In this document: positions 10,057-19,219 of the stretch, piece by piece | Layout of the letters: each line of letters starts with the position of its first letter | Numbering within the stretch: position 1 is the first letter of the stretch | Notes under the pieces: generated by a model | Database searches by the model: none | Seen by the model: only the letters and a program-made list of their open reading frames with translations | Told to the model about the DNA's origin: nothing | Assembly (NCBI RefSeq): GCF_007279655.1 | Contig: NZ_QKWN01000006.1 | Coordinates: 202,033-266,032 of the forward strand | Origin: Robertkochia solimangrovi | GTDB taxonomy: Bacteria; Bacteroidota; Bacteroidia; Flavobacteriales; Flavobacteriaceae | Length of the DNA: 64,000 bases | Direction: 5' to 3' | Made by a program: the position numbers and the translations under genes

Positions 10057-10503
10057 ATGGGGAACGATAAGAACCAGGAAATTGTTAAGAATGTCTTTAC
10101 TAAATTCTTAGAAGACCACGGTCACCGCAAAACTCCTGAGCGATACGCGATCTTACAGGAAATCTATGACAGTGATGATCACTTCGACATTGAATCACTG
10201 TACATCAAAATGAAAAATAAGAATTACCGCGTCAGCCGGGCTACTCTTTATAATACTATTGAACTTCTTCTGGAGTGTAATCTGGTCAGAAAACACCAAT
10301 TCGGGCAGAATCAGGCTCATTACGAGAAATCGTATTTTGACAAACAACATGACCATGTTATCCTGACCGATACCGGAGAGGTAATGGAGTTCTGTGATCC
10401 AAGGATTCAGAGTATACAACAAACCATAGAAGAGGTCTTTAATATCAAGATCCAAAACCATTCACTTTACTTTTACGGGACTAAAAACGACAATAAAAAT
10501 TAA
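10057..10503 (+). CDS. Fur-family transcriptional regulator
   Basis: A 148-residue metal-responsive repressor of the Fur superfamily. The N-terminal winged helix (about 12-88) includes H-F-D-I-E-S-L and the recognition helix V-S-R-A-T-L-Y-N-T. The C-terminal dimerisation domain has the metal-site cluster H98-D-H100 and E111. The usual pairs of C-x-x-C cysteines of the structural zinc site are missing: only C74 and C113 remain, as in many Bacteroidota members. Whether it senses iron, zinc or peroxide cannot be told. It lies 9 bases upstream of purA, a pairing I recall from other flavobacteria. Confidence 0.9.
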   Translation: MGNDKNQEIVKNVFTKFLEDHGHRKTPERYAILQEIYDSDDHFDIESLYIKMKNKNYRVSRATLYNTIELLLECNLVRKHQFGQNQAHYEKSYFDKQHDHVILTDTGEVMEFCDPRIQSIQQTIEEVFNIKIQNHSLYFYGTKNDNKN

Positions 10504-10512
10504 TTACATAAA

Positions 10513-11784
10513 ATGGCAGTAGATTTACTACTAGGACTACAGTGGGGAGACGAAGGTAAAGGTAAGATCGTTGATGTCCTTACCAGAAATTATGATATAA
10601 TCGCTCGTTTTCAGGGAGGACCCAACGCAGGTCACACTCTTGAATTTGACGGCATTAAACATGTACTTCACACTATCCCTTCAGGGATCTTTCATGAAAA
10701 TGCGATCAACATAGTCGGTAACGGCGTTGTTATAGATCCTGTGATCTTTAAAAAGGAAATCGATAATTTGGATAAATTCAATATCGATATCCCTTCAAGA
10801 ATGTTCATTTCAAGAAAGGCACACCTGATCCTTCCAACACACCGATTACTGGATGCCGCTTCAGAAGCTGCCAAAGGCAAAGCCAAGATCGGCTCTACAC
10901 TTAAAGGTATCGGGCCGACCTATATGGATAAGACGGGCCGTAACGGAATTCGTGTTGGAGATCTTGAACTAGACGACTGGAAAGAAAAATACCGTGCTCT
11001 TGCAGATAAGCATGAAGCCATGATCCGTTTCTATGACGTAGATATCCAATACAACCTTAAAGAATTGGAAGTTGAATTCTTTGCAGCGATCGAAACGCTT
11101 AAATCATTGAAGTTCATCGACAGTGAAGAATACCTTCAACAGGCATTGAAAAGCGAAAAGACCATTCTTGCAGAAGGTGCACAGGGATCTTTACTGGATA
11201 TCGATTTTGGAACCTATCCTTATGTTACCTCTTCTAATACCACCGCTGCCGGAGCTTGTACCGGTCTGGGTGTTGCACCCGGAAAGATCGGTGAGGTACT
11301 CGGGATCTTCAAAGCCTATACCACACGTGTAGGTAGTGGCCCCTTCCCTACTGAACTTTTTGACGAGGTTGGAGAAACTATGGGACGTGTTGGTAACGAA
11401 TTCGGAGCGACCACCGGAAGAAAAAGAAGATGTGGCTGGCTAGATCTGGTTGCATTGAGATACGCCGTTCAAGTAAACGGAGTTACACAATTGATGATGA
11501 TGAAAGCCGATGTGCTCAGCGGATTCGAATCCCTTAAGGTTTGTACTGCCTATAATTACCGCGGAGAAACTATTGAACACCTGCCTTTCAATATCGAGGA
11601 ACAAAATATTTCACCGATTTATACAGAAATGAAAGGTTGGGATAAGGATCTCACCAATATCACGAGTGAATCAGATTTCCCTGAAGAACTGACCGCCTAC
11701 ATCGATTTTATCGAAAAAGAACTGGAGGTACCGGTTAAGATCGTCTCTGTGGGACCTGACAGAAAACAGACAATCATGCGATAA
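10513..11784 (+). CDS. purA: Adenylosuccinate synthase
   Basis: A 423-residue cytoplasmic enzyme joining IMP and aspartate, using GTP, in the first committed step to AMP. The N-terminal G-D-E-G-K-G-K P-loop (12-18) with catalytic D13, and H41 in G-P-N-A-G-H-T, are present, as are the family stretches G-P-T-Y-M-D-K and T-T-G-R-K-R-R-C-G-W for substrate binding. The length is normal. It is co-transcribed with the Fur-family gene (9-base gap) and ends at a strong terminator. The next enzyme of the pathway, purB, lies about 47 kb further on. Confidence 0.97.
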   Translation: MAVDLLLGLQWGDEGKGKIVDVLTRNYDIIARFQGGPNAGHTLEFDGIKHVLHTIPSGIFHENAINIVGNGVVIDPVIFKKEIDNLDKFNIDIPSRMFISRKAHLILPTHRLLDAASEAAKGKAKIGSTLKGIGPTYMDKTGRNGIRVGDLELDDWKEKYRALADKHEAMIRFYDVDIQYNLKELEVEFFAAIETLKSLKFIDSEEYLQQALKSEKTILAEGAQGSLLDIDFGTYPYVTSSNTTAAGACTGLGVAPGKIGEVLGIFKAYTTRVGSGPFPTELFDEVGETMGRVGNEFGATTGRKRRCGWLDLVALRYAVQVNGVTQLMMMKADVLSGFESLKVCTAYNYRGETIEHLPFNIEEQNISPIYTEMKGWDKDLTNITSESDFPEELTAYIDFIEKELEVPVKIVSVGPDRKQTIMR

Positions 11785-11812
11785 TAATCGCGTTAATTTA
11801 AAATAGACCCTG

Positions 11813-11843
11813 AAAACGCATCATGAACATGATGCGTTTTTTT
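11813..11843 (+). terminator. Rho-independent terminator after purA
   Basis: A perfect 10-bp stem, ACGCATCATG (11816-11825) with CATGATGCGT (11828-11837), loop AA, followed by a run of T; A bases on the 5' side extend the stem. Confidence 0.9.
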
Positions 11844-11885
11844 AGTATTTAACTTCGGCTTATGACAAGCTTTGTTAAAAAGGTT

Positions 11886-11893
11886 TATTTTTG
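11886..11893 (+). promoter_or_regulatory. -7 promoter element TATTTTTG
   Basis: Exact TAnnTTTG. It lies inside the longest open frame of the OstA-like gene, so translation must start downstream, at TTG 11914. Confidence 0.55.
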
Positions 11894-11913
11894 AACTCAA
11901 ATCAACACAAATT

Positions 11914-13713
11914 TTGAAGTTAACTACAAGCACATTTTTGTTTTTGCTGTTTTTGACAGTGGCCACTTTGCAGGCACAAGACAAAAAAAGGATCATTATC
12001 AATCATCCCGGGCAGTTTACGAAAGACGAAACCAAATACCCCGGTGCTGATATCATGAGTAAAACTGACCAGCAGGTACAGTTTGAACATGATGGAATGG
12101 ACCTTTGGTGTGACCTTGCAGTTTTCTATCGTAAAGAAAACAGAATACGCGCTTTCGGCAATGTTTTCTTCCAACAGGGAGACAGCATCAAAATGAATAG
12201 TGAATATGCTGAATATGATGCGAACACCAAGATCGCAGTGTCCAGCAAACAGGTGGAACTCCGCAATAATACGATGACCCTCAACACGGAGGAGATCCGT
12301 TTTGACCGCAATCAACAGATCGCCTTTTACGACACCTTTGGAACGGTAAAGGACAGTGCTAACACCCTTACCAGTAATCAGGGAAAGTACTATCTCGAGA
12401 TCAATAAATATGAATTTAAAAGTGATGTCCATATCACCAATCCTGACTACGAGATCAACAGTTCAAGACTGGATTATTACACAGATAGCAAAAACGCATA
12501 CATGTACGGTCCTTCAACCATTACCGGGAACGACTATAAGATCTATTGTGAACGGGGTTATTACAATACTACCGCAGAAAATGGTTATGGTGTAAAGAAC
12601 ACCCGCATCGATTACGACAACCGCATCATCTACGGAGATAGTCTCTATTTCGATAAGGCCACCGAATTCGCTTCGGCAACAAATAACATCAAAGTGATCG
12701 ACACGGTGAACAAAGGCGTCGTAAGAGGTCATTATGCCGAGGTCTATAAAGCAAAAGATTCGATGTTCGTTACCAAACGAGCCCTGGCGATAACTTTAAT
12801 GGAAAAAGATTCCATGTACATCCATGGTGACACCCTCATGGTAACAGGAAAAGAAAACGAAAGAGTGATCAAGGCTTTTCGTGATGCACGTTTCTATAAA
12901 ACTGACATGAGCGGAAAATGTGATTCGATTCATTCTGACCAGGCAACTGGAATCACTAAGCTGATCACAACGATACCACCAAATATACCGGAAAACCTTT
13001 ACGCTAAATACCGACCTGTATTGTGGAACGGAGAAAGTCAGATGACCGGTGACAGTATTCACATACTTTCAAACGTGGAAACGGAAAAACTGGACTCTCT
13101 TAAAGTACTTAACGATGCCTTTATCATTCAAAAGGATTCATTGAGTCATATCACCTTTAAGGATTCTGCCAAATTCGGATTCAACCAGATCAAAGGAAAG
13201 GACCTGTATGGTATATTCAAGGACAATAAGATGGATTATATCGACATCGTAAAAAATGCTGAATTGATCTATTATCTCTGGAACGATGACGAGGAGGAAC
13301 GTGAATTCATGGGCATAGACAAAAGGGTTTGCGGAAGAATTCGTTTTAATATGATCGAAAATCAAATAGATAACATCACTTCCTACAATAATGTCGACGG
13401 AAATATTTTCCGCGATGAAGACATCCCTGTTAACGGCAGAAAGTTCAGGGGGTTCTACTGGCGGGGTGATGAAATGATCCGAAGTGTAGACGACCTGTTC
13501 AGTGCTGAAGATAATGCCATTGAACTGGTAAAGATAAACGGTGTAGATCAGCCTATCGATATCGACAATCCGAACCTGGCCCCCGATGAAGGCTCCGATT
13601 CTGAGCAGCAGGAGCAAAATGAAGATGAAAAAGAAAAGAACGAAGGAGTTGTCAACAATAAGGGGAATCTCCCAAAAGAGCCACAACATCCCGGTTCAGA
13701 AAAAAAAGAATAG
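11914..13713 (+). CDS. OstA-like protein (LptA/LptD N-terminal type)
   Basis: About 599 residues with a signal peptide (K-L-T-T-S then a hydrophobic core, cleavage near LQAQD). The body is a long run of short beta-strands with repeated D-x-x-x-Y/F patterns such as A-F-G-N-V-F-F-Q-Q-G-D-S, typical of the OstA/LptA beta-jellyroll that bridges lipopolysaccharide across the periplasm. It is far longer than LptA and lacks an LptD barrel, as is usual for the Bacteroidota OstA-like protein. The last 50 residues are rich in Glu, Gln, Asn and Lys. The start is chosen as TTG 11914 because the promoter element sits at 11886-11893. An aminotransferase gene begins 3 bases after its stop. Confidence 0.82.
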   Translation: MKLTTSTFLFLLFLTVATLQAQDKKRIIINHPGQFTKDETKYPGADIMSKTDQQVQFEHDGMDLWCDLAVFYRKENRIRAFGNVFFQQGDSIKMNSEYAEYDANTKIAVSSKQVELRNNTMTLNTEEIRFDRNQQIAFYDTFGTVKDSANTLTSNQGKYYLEINKYEFKSDVHITNPDYEINSSRLDYYTDSKNAYMYGPSTITGNDYKIYCERGYYNTTAENGYGVKNTRIDYDNRIIYGDSLYFDKATEFASATNNIKVIDTVNKGVVRGHYAEVYKAKDSMFVTKRALAITLMEKDSMYIHGDTLMVTGKENERVIKAFRDARFYKTDMSGKCDSIHSDQATGITKLITTIPPNIPENLYAKYRPVLWNGESQMTGDSIHILSNVETEKLDSLKVLNDAFIIQKDSLSHITFKDSAKFGFNQIKGKDLYGIFKDNKMDYIDIVKNAELIYYLWNDDEEEREFMGIDKRVCGRIRFNMIENQIDNITSYNNVDGNIFRDEDIPVNGRKFRGFYWRGDEMIRSVDDLFSAEDNAIELVKINGVDQPIDIDNPNLAPDEGSDSEQQEQNEDEKEKNEGVVNNKGNLPKEPQHPGSEKKE

Positions 13714-13716
13714 CCA

Positions 13717-14910
13717 TTGAAAACAGCATTTTTTAAATACCAGGCACAGACTTCACCCTATCCGCTCGCGCTTGAGATCAGCCGTGCAGAAGGATCATAT
13801 ATTTACGATACTGAAGGAAATGCCTATCTGGATTTTGTAGCGGGAGTCTCTGCTAATACACTCGGACATAGTCATCCGGCTGTAGTTAGTGCCGTTCAGG
13901 AGCAGGCAGCACGCTATATGCATGTGATGGTTTACGGGGAATTTATCCAACAACCTGCAATAGAACTTACGCGTTTACTGGCTGAACACCTGCCCGGAGA
14001 ACTTGAAACTACCTATCTGGTAAATTCAGGAACCGAGGCGATAGAAGGGGCCCTGAAACTAGCTAAAAAAGCAACAGGCAGAGGCGAGATCATCGCAGCT
14101 CGCAATGCATATCATGGCAACACCCAGGGATCCATGAGTTTGATGGGCCTCGAGGAAAGAAAACGCCCATTTCGTCCACTGATCCCCGGTGTGCGCTTCA
14201 TTTCGTTCAATGAAGAATCAGATCTGGAACTAATTACCACCCAAACCGCAGGCGTAATTCTGGAGACCATACAGGGAGGAGCTGGCTTTATAGAACCCAA
14301 AAATGATTATCTGAAAAAGGTCAAAGCCCGTTGTGAAGCAGTGGGTGCATTATTGATCCTCGATGAGATACAACCCGGGTTCGGACGAACCGGTAAACTT
14401 TTCGGGTTCATGAACTACGATGTGATCCCGGATATTGTGGTCATGGGTAAAGGAATGGGAGGCGGAATGCCTGTGGGTGCATTTACCGCATCCAATGCCC
14501 TGATGTCGCAATTGAAGGACGCCCCGAAAATGGGTCATATAACCACTTTTGGCGGCCACCCGGTCATCGCTGCAGCTGCCCTGGCAACGCTAAAAGAACT
14601 TACTGATACCGATCTGATGGCAGAAGTGCTGAGAAAAGAACAGCTTTTCCGTTCCTTGCTTCAACACCCTTTGATCGAAGAGATACGAGGCAAAGGTTTG
14701 ATGATCGCGGTTATCTTAAAAAATAAGGAGCTTACTGACCGGCTTATTCTGGAAGCAATGCAAGAAGGACTTCTCATGTTCTGGTTACTTTTTGAACCAA
14801 GGGCAGTTCGAATCACTCCTCCATTGACAATTTCTGACGAAGAGATACAGGCAGGTTGTCGTCTGATATTGAAAGTATTGAACCGTTTCAACGACCAAGC
14901 TGTTAATTAA
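13717..14910 (+). CDS. Class III PLP-dependent aminotransferase
   Basis: A 397-residue fold-type I aminotransferase of the acetylornithine/ornithine/GABA group. Cofactor signatures: the L-I-L-D-E-I-Q-P-G-F-G-R-T-G stretch (about 212-225) and the Schiff-base lysine K245 in M-G-K-G-M-G-G-G-M-P. The N-terminal substrate loop reads S-P-Y-P-L-A-L-E. The amino donor cannot be told from sequence. The start is TTG at 13717, 3 bases after the stop of the OstA-like gene, so translation is coupled; this pairing with a lipopolysaccharide-transport protein is unexplained. Confidence 0.88.
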   Translation: MKTAFFKYQAQTSPYPLALEISRAEGSYIYDTEGNAYLDFVAGVSANTLGHSHPAVVSAVQEQAARYMHVMVYGEFIQQPAIELTRLLAEHLPGELETTYLVNSGTEAIEGALKLAKKATGRGEIIAARNAYHGNTQGSMSLMGLEERKRPFRPLIPGVRFISFNEESDLELITTQTAGVILETIQGGAGFIEPKNDYLKKVKARCEAVGALLILDEIQPGFGRTGKLFGFMNYDVIPDIVVMGKGMGGGMPVGAFTASNALMSQLKDAPKMGHITTFGGHPVIAAAALATLKELTDTDLMAEVLRKEQLFRSLLQHPLIEEIRGKGLMIAVILKNKELTDRLILEAMQEGLLMFWLLFEPRAVRITPPLTISDEEIQAGCRLILKVLNRFNDQAVN

Positions 14911-14997
14911 TTTGTTAATAAGAATAGCGCTGTTTCCTCATACGGACAGCTTCAAGCTTTAAATTTATTAACGTAGAAATCTAAAAAAGCATCGCCT

Positions 14998-16392
14998 ATG
15001 GCATTTAGTGCTCACGAAGACCAAAATCTACCACTGGCAAAATTCGAATCAATGCTGAAAACAAATGATGTTTATTTCTTTGATTCGGATGATTTTCAGG
15101 AGATAATCCACCACTATCTGGACTCCGGAAAAATCGCCCTCGCCAAAAAAGCTATAAAGATCAGTCTGGAACAACATCCTTCCTCCACGGAACTTAAATT
15201 GCTCAATGTAGAGATTCTAGTGTTTGAAAACAGGTTTGAAGCAGCTGAAGTCTTATTGAATGAGATCGAAGCTATCGAAATCTCCAATGAAGAGATCTTT
15301 ATACAGAAAGCGAACATATATTCCAAAAAGGACGAACACCTGAAAGCGATTGAATGTCTCAATACAGCACTTACCATGACCGATGAAGCTGCAGACATCA
15401 ATTCACTGCTGGGTATTGAATATCTATTCCTGGATAATTACGAGGCCGCTAAGGAGGCATTCATACGTTGTCTGGAAGAAGATCAGGATGATTATGCCGC
15501 CCTTTACAATATCATTTACTGCTTTGACTTTCTCGAAGACTATGATGGCGCCATCGAATTCCTGAATGATTACCTCGATCACAATCCTTATTGTGAAGTT
15601 GCTTGGCATCAACTCGGCAAGCAGTTCATGTCGAAGAAAATGCATAAAGAAGCATTGGCAAGCTTTGACTTTGCTATTTATTCCGACGACACCTTTATCG
15701 GTGCTTACTTTGAAAAAGGAAGGGTACTGGAAAAGCTCAGACGTTACAATGAGGCAATCGAAAACTACGAAATAACACTTACCCTTGATGACCCCACCTC
15801 TTTTGCTTACCTGAGAATGGGGAAATGCCATGAAAAACTGGGTAATCTGGAATTAGCCAAGAAATACTTCTACCAGACCGTACACGAAGATCCTTTACTG
15901 GACAAAGGCTGGCTCGCCATAACCGATTTCTATTATCGTCAGAATAATTTCCAAAAAGCGCTTTACTATATCAATAAAGCGATCAACATCGATGGAGAGA
16001 ATGTTCTTTACTGGAAAAGATCAGCCCGTATCAATGAGTTACTTCATCTTTACGAAGAAGCTGATCTCGCTTACCAGAAGACCATCGAACTCGGTAATTA
16101 TGAACTGGAAACCTGGCTCGCCTGGACAGACATCCTTTTAAAACTGGGAGAATACGAAAGTGGTATTCATACCCTCTTACAAGCACTGGAATTTTACCCG
16201 GAACATGCCGACCTGGAATATCGTCTGGCAGGGATGTATTATATGCTTCAGGATACGCTCAAAGGTAATTACCACCTTAAAAATGCATTGATGCATAACT
16301 TTGAGGAACACGACACCATGGAGACCTTGTTCCCTACGGTTTACAATTCTGGAATTGTGAGGAATTTAATTCATTCCTATAAAAACAACTAA
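14998..16392 (+). CDS. Tetratricopeptide-repeat protein
   Basis: A 464-residue protein without signal peptide or membrane segment, made almost wholly of TPR helices: about eleven 34-residue units with the W/L-G-A/Y-A-F-P pattern, for example A-A-L-Y-N-I-I-Y-C-F-D-F-L-E-D-Y and A-Y-L-R-M-G-K-C-H-E-K-L-G-N-L. It should be a cytoplasmic protein-protein scaffold. The N-terminal 50 residues contain F-F-D-S-D-D-F-Q-E-I-I-H-H-Y-L, which I recall as a common start in Bacteroidota TPR proteins of this type. No partner is named by context. The upstream 87 bases hold no clear promoter element. Confidence 0.85.
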   Translation: MAFSAHEDQNLPLAKFESMLKTNDVYFFDSDDFQEIIHHYLDSGKIALAKKAIKISLEQHPSSTELKLLNVEILVFENRFEAAEVLLNEIEAIEISNEEIFIQKANIYSKKDEHLKAIECLNTALTMTDEAADINSLLGIEYLFLDNYEAAKEAFIRCLEEDQDDYAALYNIIYCFDFLEDYDGAIEFLNDYLDHNPYCEVAWHQLGKQFMSKKMHKEALASFDFAIYSDDTFIGAYFEKGRVLEKLRRYNEAIENYEITLTLDDPTSFAYLRMGKCHEKLGNLELAKKYFYQTVHEDPLLDKGWLAITDFYYRQNNFQKALYYINKAINIDGENVLYWKRSARINELLHLYEEADLAYQKTIELGNYELETWLAWTDILLKLGEYESGIHTLLQALEFYPEHADLEYRLAGMYYMLQDTLKGNYHLKNALMHNFEEHDTMETLFPTVYNSGIVRNLIHSYKNN

Positions 16393-16404
16393 GTTTAAAT
16401 TCCA

Positions 16405-16412
16405 TATTTTTG
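16405..16412 (+). promoter_or_regulatory. -7 promoter element TATTTTTG
   Basis: Exact TAnnTTTG, 19 bases before the ATG at 16432; start of the DUF368-DUF368-aroE unit. Confidence 0.6.
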
Positions 16413-16431
16413 TTCGCGTCAAGAACAAAAT

Positions 16432-17349
16432 ATGCAACGAAAACTTACAGACTATGTGATCATAACCCTAAAAGGACTTGCTATGGGTGCTGCAGATGTG
16501 GTACCAGGTGTTTCCGGGGGAACGATAGCATTCATTTCAGGTATCTACGAAGAACTGATCGAAACCATCAATAAGGTCGATCTTAAAGCTTTCAAAATAC
16601 TGCGACAAAACGGAATCAAGGCTGCATGGAATTACATGAACGGTAATTTTCTGGCTGCCCTTCTCCTCGGTATAGGCATCAGTGTTCTCTCTCTGGCTAA
16701 ACTGCTGAAATGGCTTCTGGCCAATGAACCTGTTCTGTTATGGTCTTTCTTTTTCGGACTGGTGCTAGCCAGTGTGATCCTTGTTGGAAGTCAGATCGAA
16801 AAATGGAACTGGAAAAGTATACTGGTCTTCATCGCTGGAGCAGTCGGGGCATTTTATATCACCACGCTTCCCCCTATGCATGACACCAGCAGCGATCTCT
16901 TCTTACTGATCGCCGGGGCACTCGCAATTTGCGCCATGATCTTACCCGGGATATCGGGTGCGTTTATTCTGGTACTTTTAGGTGCCTATGAAACCGTACT
17001 GGAAGCGGTAAGCAGTATGGATATCAAGAAAATTGTTTTATTTGCCATAGGAGCGGTTGTAGGCTTACTAAGTTTTTCAAGGCTTCTCAAATTTCTCTTT
17101 CACAGGTTTAAAAACATCACGCTTGCGGCTCTTACCGGTTTCATCTTCGGATCGCTGAATAAGATATGGCCCTGGAAGATCGTTACGGAAACTCGTATCT
17201 TTAAGGAGAAGGTAATACCGATCAGTGAACACAGTGTACTCCCTTCTCAATTTGATGGAGATCCTCAGCTTTTTCCGGCAGTATTGTTGGCGATCGGAGG
17301 CTTTGCCCTTATATTCCTTCTCGAACGCCTGGCCGTAAAAAAATCGTAA
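16432..17349 (+). CDS. DUF368 membrane protein, first copy (PopT family)
   Basis: A 305-residue polytopic membrane protein of the DUF368 family. The family includes PopT, described as a translocase that returns undecaprenyl phosphate across the inner membrane for cell-wall and lipopolysaccharide synthesis. The two family signatures are present: V-P-G-V-S-G-G-T-I-A-F (24-34) and, in the second half, L-P-G-I-S-G-A-F-I-L (about 167-176), an internal pseudo-repeat. About eight hydrophobic segments are seen. A second DUF368 gene begins 3 bases after its stop. Carrier-lipid transport is inferred from the family, not shown by the sequence. Confidence 0.88.
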   Translation: MQRKLTDYVIITLKGLAMGAADVVPGVSGGTIAFISGIYEELIETINKVDLKAFKILRQNGIKAAWNYMNGNFLAALLLGIGISVLSLAKLLKWLLANEPVLLWSFFFGLVLASVILVGSQIEKWNWKSILVFIAGAVGAFYITTLPPMHDTSSDLFLLIAGALAICAMILPGISGAFILVLLGAYETVLEAVSSMDIKKIVLFAIGAVVGLLSFSRLLKFLFHRFKNITLAALTGFIFGSLNKIWPWKIVTETRIFKEKVIPISEHSVLPSQFDGDPQLFPAVLLAIGGFALIFLLERLAVKKS

Positions 17350-17352
17350 AAC

Positions 17353-18375
17353 ATGCAGCACCCCACCCGCACCATACGCGATAAAGTTTTTCTCTTCATC
17401 AAAGGATTAGCTATGGGTGCCGCCAATAAGGTTCCTGGCGTATCAGGAGGCGTTGTGGCATTTGTGGCCGGTTTTTACGAAGAATTCATCTATTCGCTTC
17501 AGAAGTTCAATCTGAAGGCGCTAAAGCTGCTTATAAACGGGCGTTTTTCCAGCTTCTACAGATATATCAACGGAAAATTTCTCGTATTCCTTATTTTGGG
17601 AATGTTATTCAGTTATTTCAGTATCTCCAAGCTGCTGGATTATTTCATCGACCGAAAAGAACTCTATGTATGGGCTGCATTCTTCGGAATGATCATTGGG
17701 TCGATCTACTATATTGCAAAAGACTTTCATCATTGGAACCAGCGCACGATCTTCGCTGCGATACTTGGAATACTCTTCGGAATTTCCCTTAGTTTTCTGA
17801 GTCCGGCCAAAGAGAATGACAACCTGATCTTTGTTTTTCTTTGCGGAATCATAAGTGTGTCTGGAATGACTTTACCGGGACTGTCAGGTTCCTTCATTCT
17901 GATCCTTCTGGGTAACTACGTACTCCTGCTTGTCGACTCTGTAAATGCCCTATACGATACCTTTGCAGATATCTTTAGTGGCGATTTCAGTTTTATCAAT
18001 AATGCCAAACGAATCCATACCCTCAAAATACTAGTGGTTTTCACCCTGGGTTCCGCGACCGGTCTGGTAACCCTGAGCCATTTGTTGAGCTATGTCCTGA
18101 AACATTATAAGCATATTACCACTGCGACCATTATCGGTTTTATCACAGGCTCTCTTGGCGTGGTATGGCCCTGGAAAAAAACGATCTACCGAATGAATGA
18201 CGAAGGTGCTGTTATGCTGGATTCAGCTGGTGATAAGATCATACAAAACTATCAGCGTTATCTGCCAGACCCCGCAACCTCGGAGACCTGGATCGCAGTC
18301 TTCTTTGTGATCGTAGGAATTTTAATATTGCTATCTTTGGACTGGTACGGTAAAAAGCAAAGAAGATATGTCTAA
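17353..18375 (+). CDS. DUF368 membrane protein, second copy (PopT family)
   Basis: A 340-residue paralogue of the preceding protein, with the same signatures: V-P-G-V-S-G-G-V-V-A-F (about 24-34) and L-P-G-L-S-G-S-F-I-L in the second half. It is 35 residues longer, with larger loops in the middle and near the C-terminus (around N-N-A-K-R-I-H and Y-R-M-N-D-E-G). The two copies are well diverged, so the duplication is old, and they may differ in lipid specificity or work as a heterodimer. Its end overlaps the start of aroE by 8 bases, so all three genes are translationally coupled. Confidence 0.88.
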   Translation: MQHPTRTIRDKVFLFIKGLAMGAANKVPGVSGGVVAFVAGFYEEFIYSLQKFNLKALKLLINGRFSSFYRYINGKFLVFLILGMLFSYFSISKLLDYFIDRKELYVWAAFFGMIIGSIYYIAKDFHHWNQRTIFAAILGILFGISLSFLSPAKENDNLIFVFLCGIISVSGMTLPGLSGSFILILLGNYVLLLVDSVNALYDTFADIFSGDFSFINNAKRIHTLKILVVFTLGSATGLVTLSHLLSYVLKHYKHITTATIIGFITGSLGVVWPWKKTIYRMNDEGAVMLDSAGDKIIQNYQRYLPDPATSETWIAVFFVIVGILILLSLDWYGKKQRRYV

Positions 18376-19102
18376 ATTGTTCGGACTGGTCGGGAAGAAT
18401 ATCGCCTATTCCTTCTCTCGAAGATACTTTACAGATAAGTTTGAAATTATGGAACTCGGAGATCATTCCTATGTGAATTTCGACATTCCAACTATTGAAG
18501 ACTTTCCTGAAATACACAAGAAACACCAGGATCTTATCGGTATGAACGTGACCATCCCGTACAAGCAGGCGGTCATCCCCTACCTGAATGATCTCGACGA
18601 GATCGCTAAGGAGATCGGTGCTGTCAATACCATCAAAGTTACCGGTAATAAACTGACCGGATACAATACGGATGCAGTAGGATTCGACGGAGCACTCACC
18701 CCTGCTTTACATTCCGGTGTAAAGAAAGCTCTGATCCTCGGTACCGGTGGTGCTTCCAAAGCTGTAGCCTGGGTTTTGAATCAAAAAGGCATCGACTATC
18801 AATATGTCTCAAGAACTCCGGCTACAGGGCGTTTAACCTATGAGGAATTAAAAACCAAAGGACTTGAAACTTTTGATCTTCTGGTGAATTGTACCCCTCT
18901 GGGAACATTTCCTAATGTGGAACTTTGCCCGGATCTTCCTTACGATACACTTTCTGACAAACATATTCTTTTTGATCTTATCTATAACCCGGAACAAACA
19001 GCCTTTATGAAAAAAGGGGCTGAAAAAGGTGCGAAAACCCTGAATGGATATCGAATGCTGGAATTACAGGCAGAAAAGGCCTGGGAAATCTGGAACCGCT
19101 AA
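18368..19102 (+). CDS. aroE: Shikimate dehydrogenase
   Basis: A 244-residue cytoplasmic enzyme reducing 3-dehydroshikimate with NADPH in the chorismate pathway. Substrate residues: Y14-S-F-S (the S-x-S pair), catalytic K66 in V-T-I-P-Y-K, and D102 in N-T-D-A-V-G-F. The Rossmann motif is G-T-G-G-A-S-K (about 125-131). It is some 25 residues shorter than Escherichia coli AroE, as is usual in Bacteroidota. It overlaps the second DUF368 gene by 8 bases, in a different reading frame. Confidence 0.95.
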   Translation: MSKLFGLVGKNIAYSFSRRYFTDKFEIMELGDHSYVNFDIPTIEDFPEIHKKHQDLIGMNVTIPYKQAVIPYLNDLDEIAKEIGAVNTIKVTGNKLTGYNTDAVGFDGALTPALHSGVKKALILGTGGASKAVAWVLNQKGIDYQYVSRTPATGRLTYEELKTKGLETFDLLVNCTPLGTFPNVELCPDLPYDTLSDKHILFDLIYNPEQTAFMKKGAEKGAKTLNGYRMLELQAEKAWEIWNR

Positions 19103-19219
19103 TCGAAATCCTTTTAATAGCTCATTTTTCATTCGGTCTGTTCAAAACACTTGGCTAATAACATTCTTGTTAGTATCTTTCAACTTCAAAGTTGAGATGA
19201 ACCCAAAACATTGACCGTA

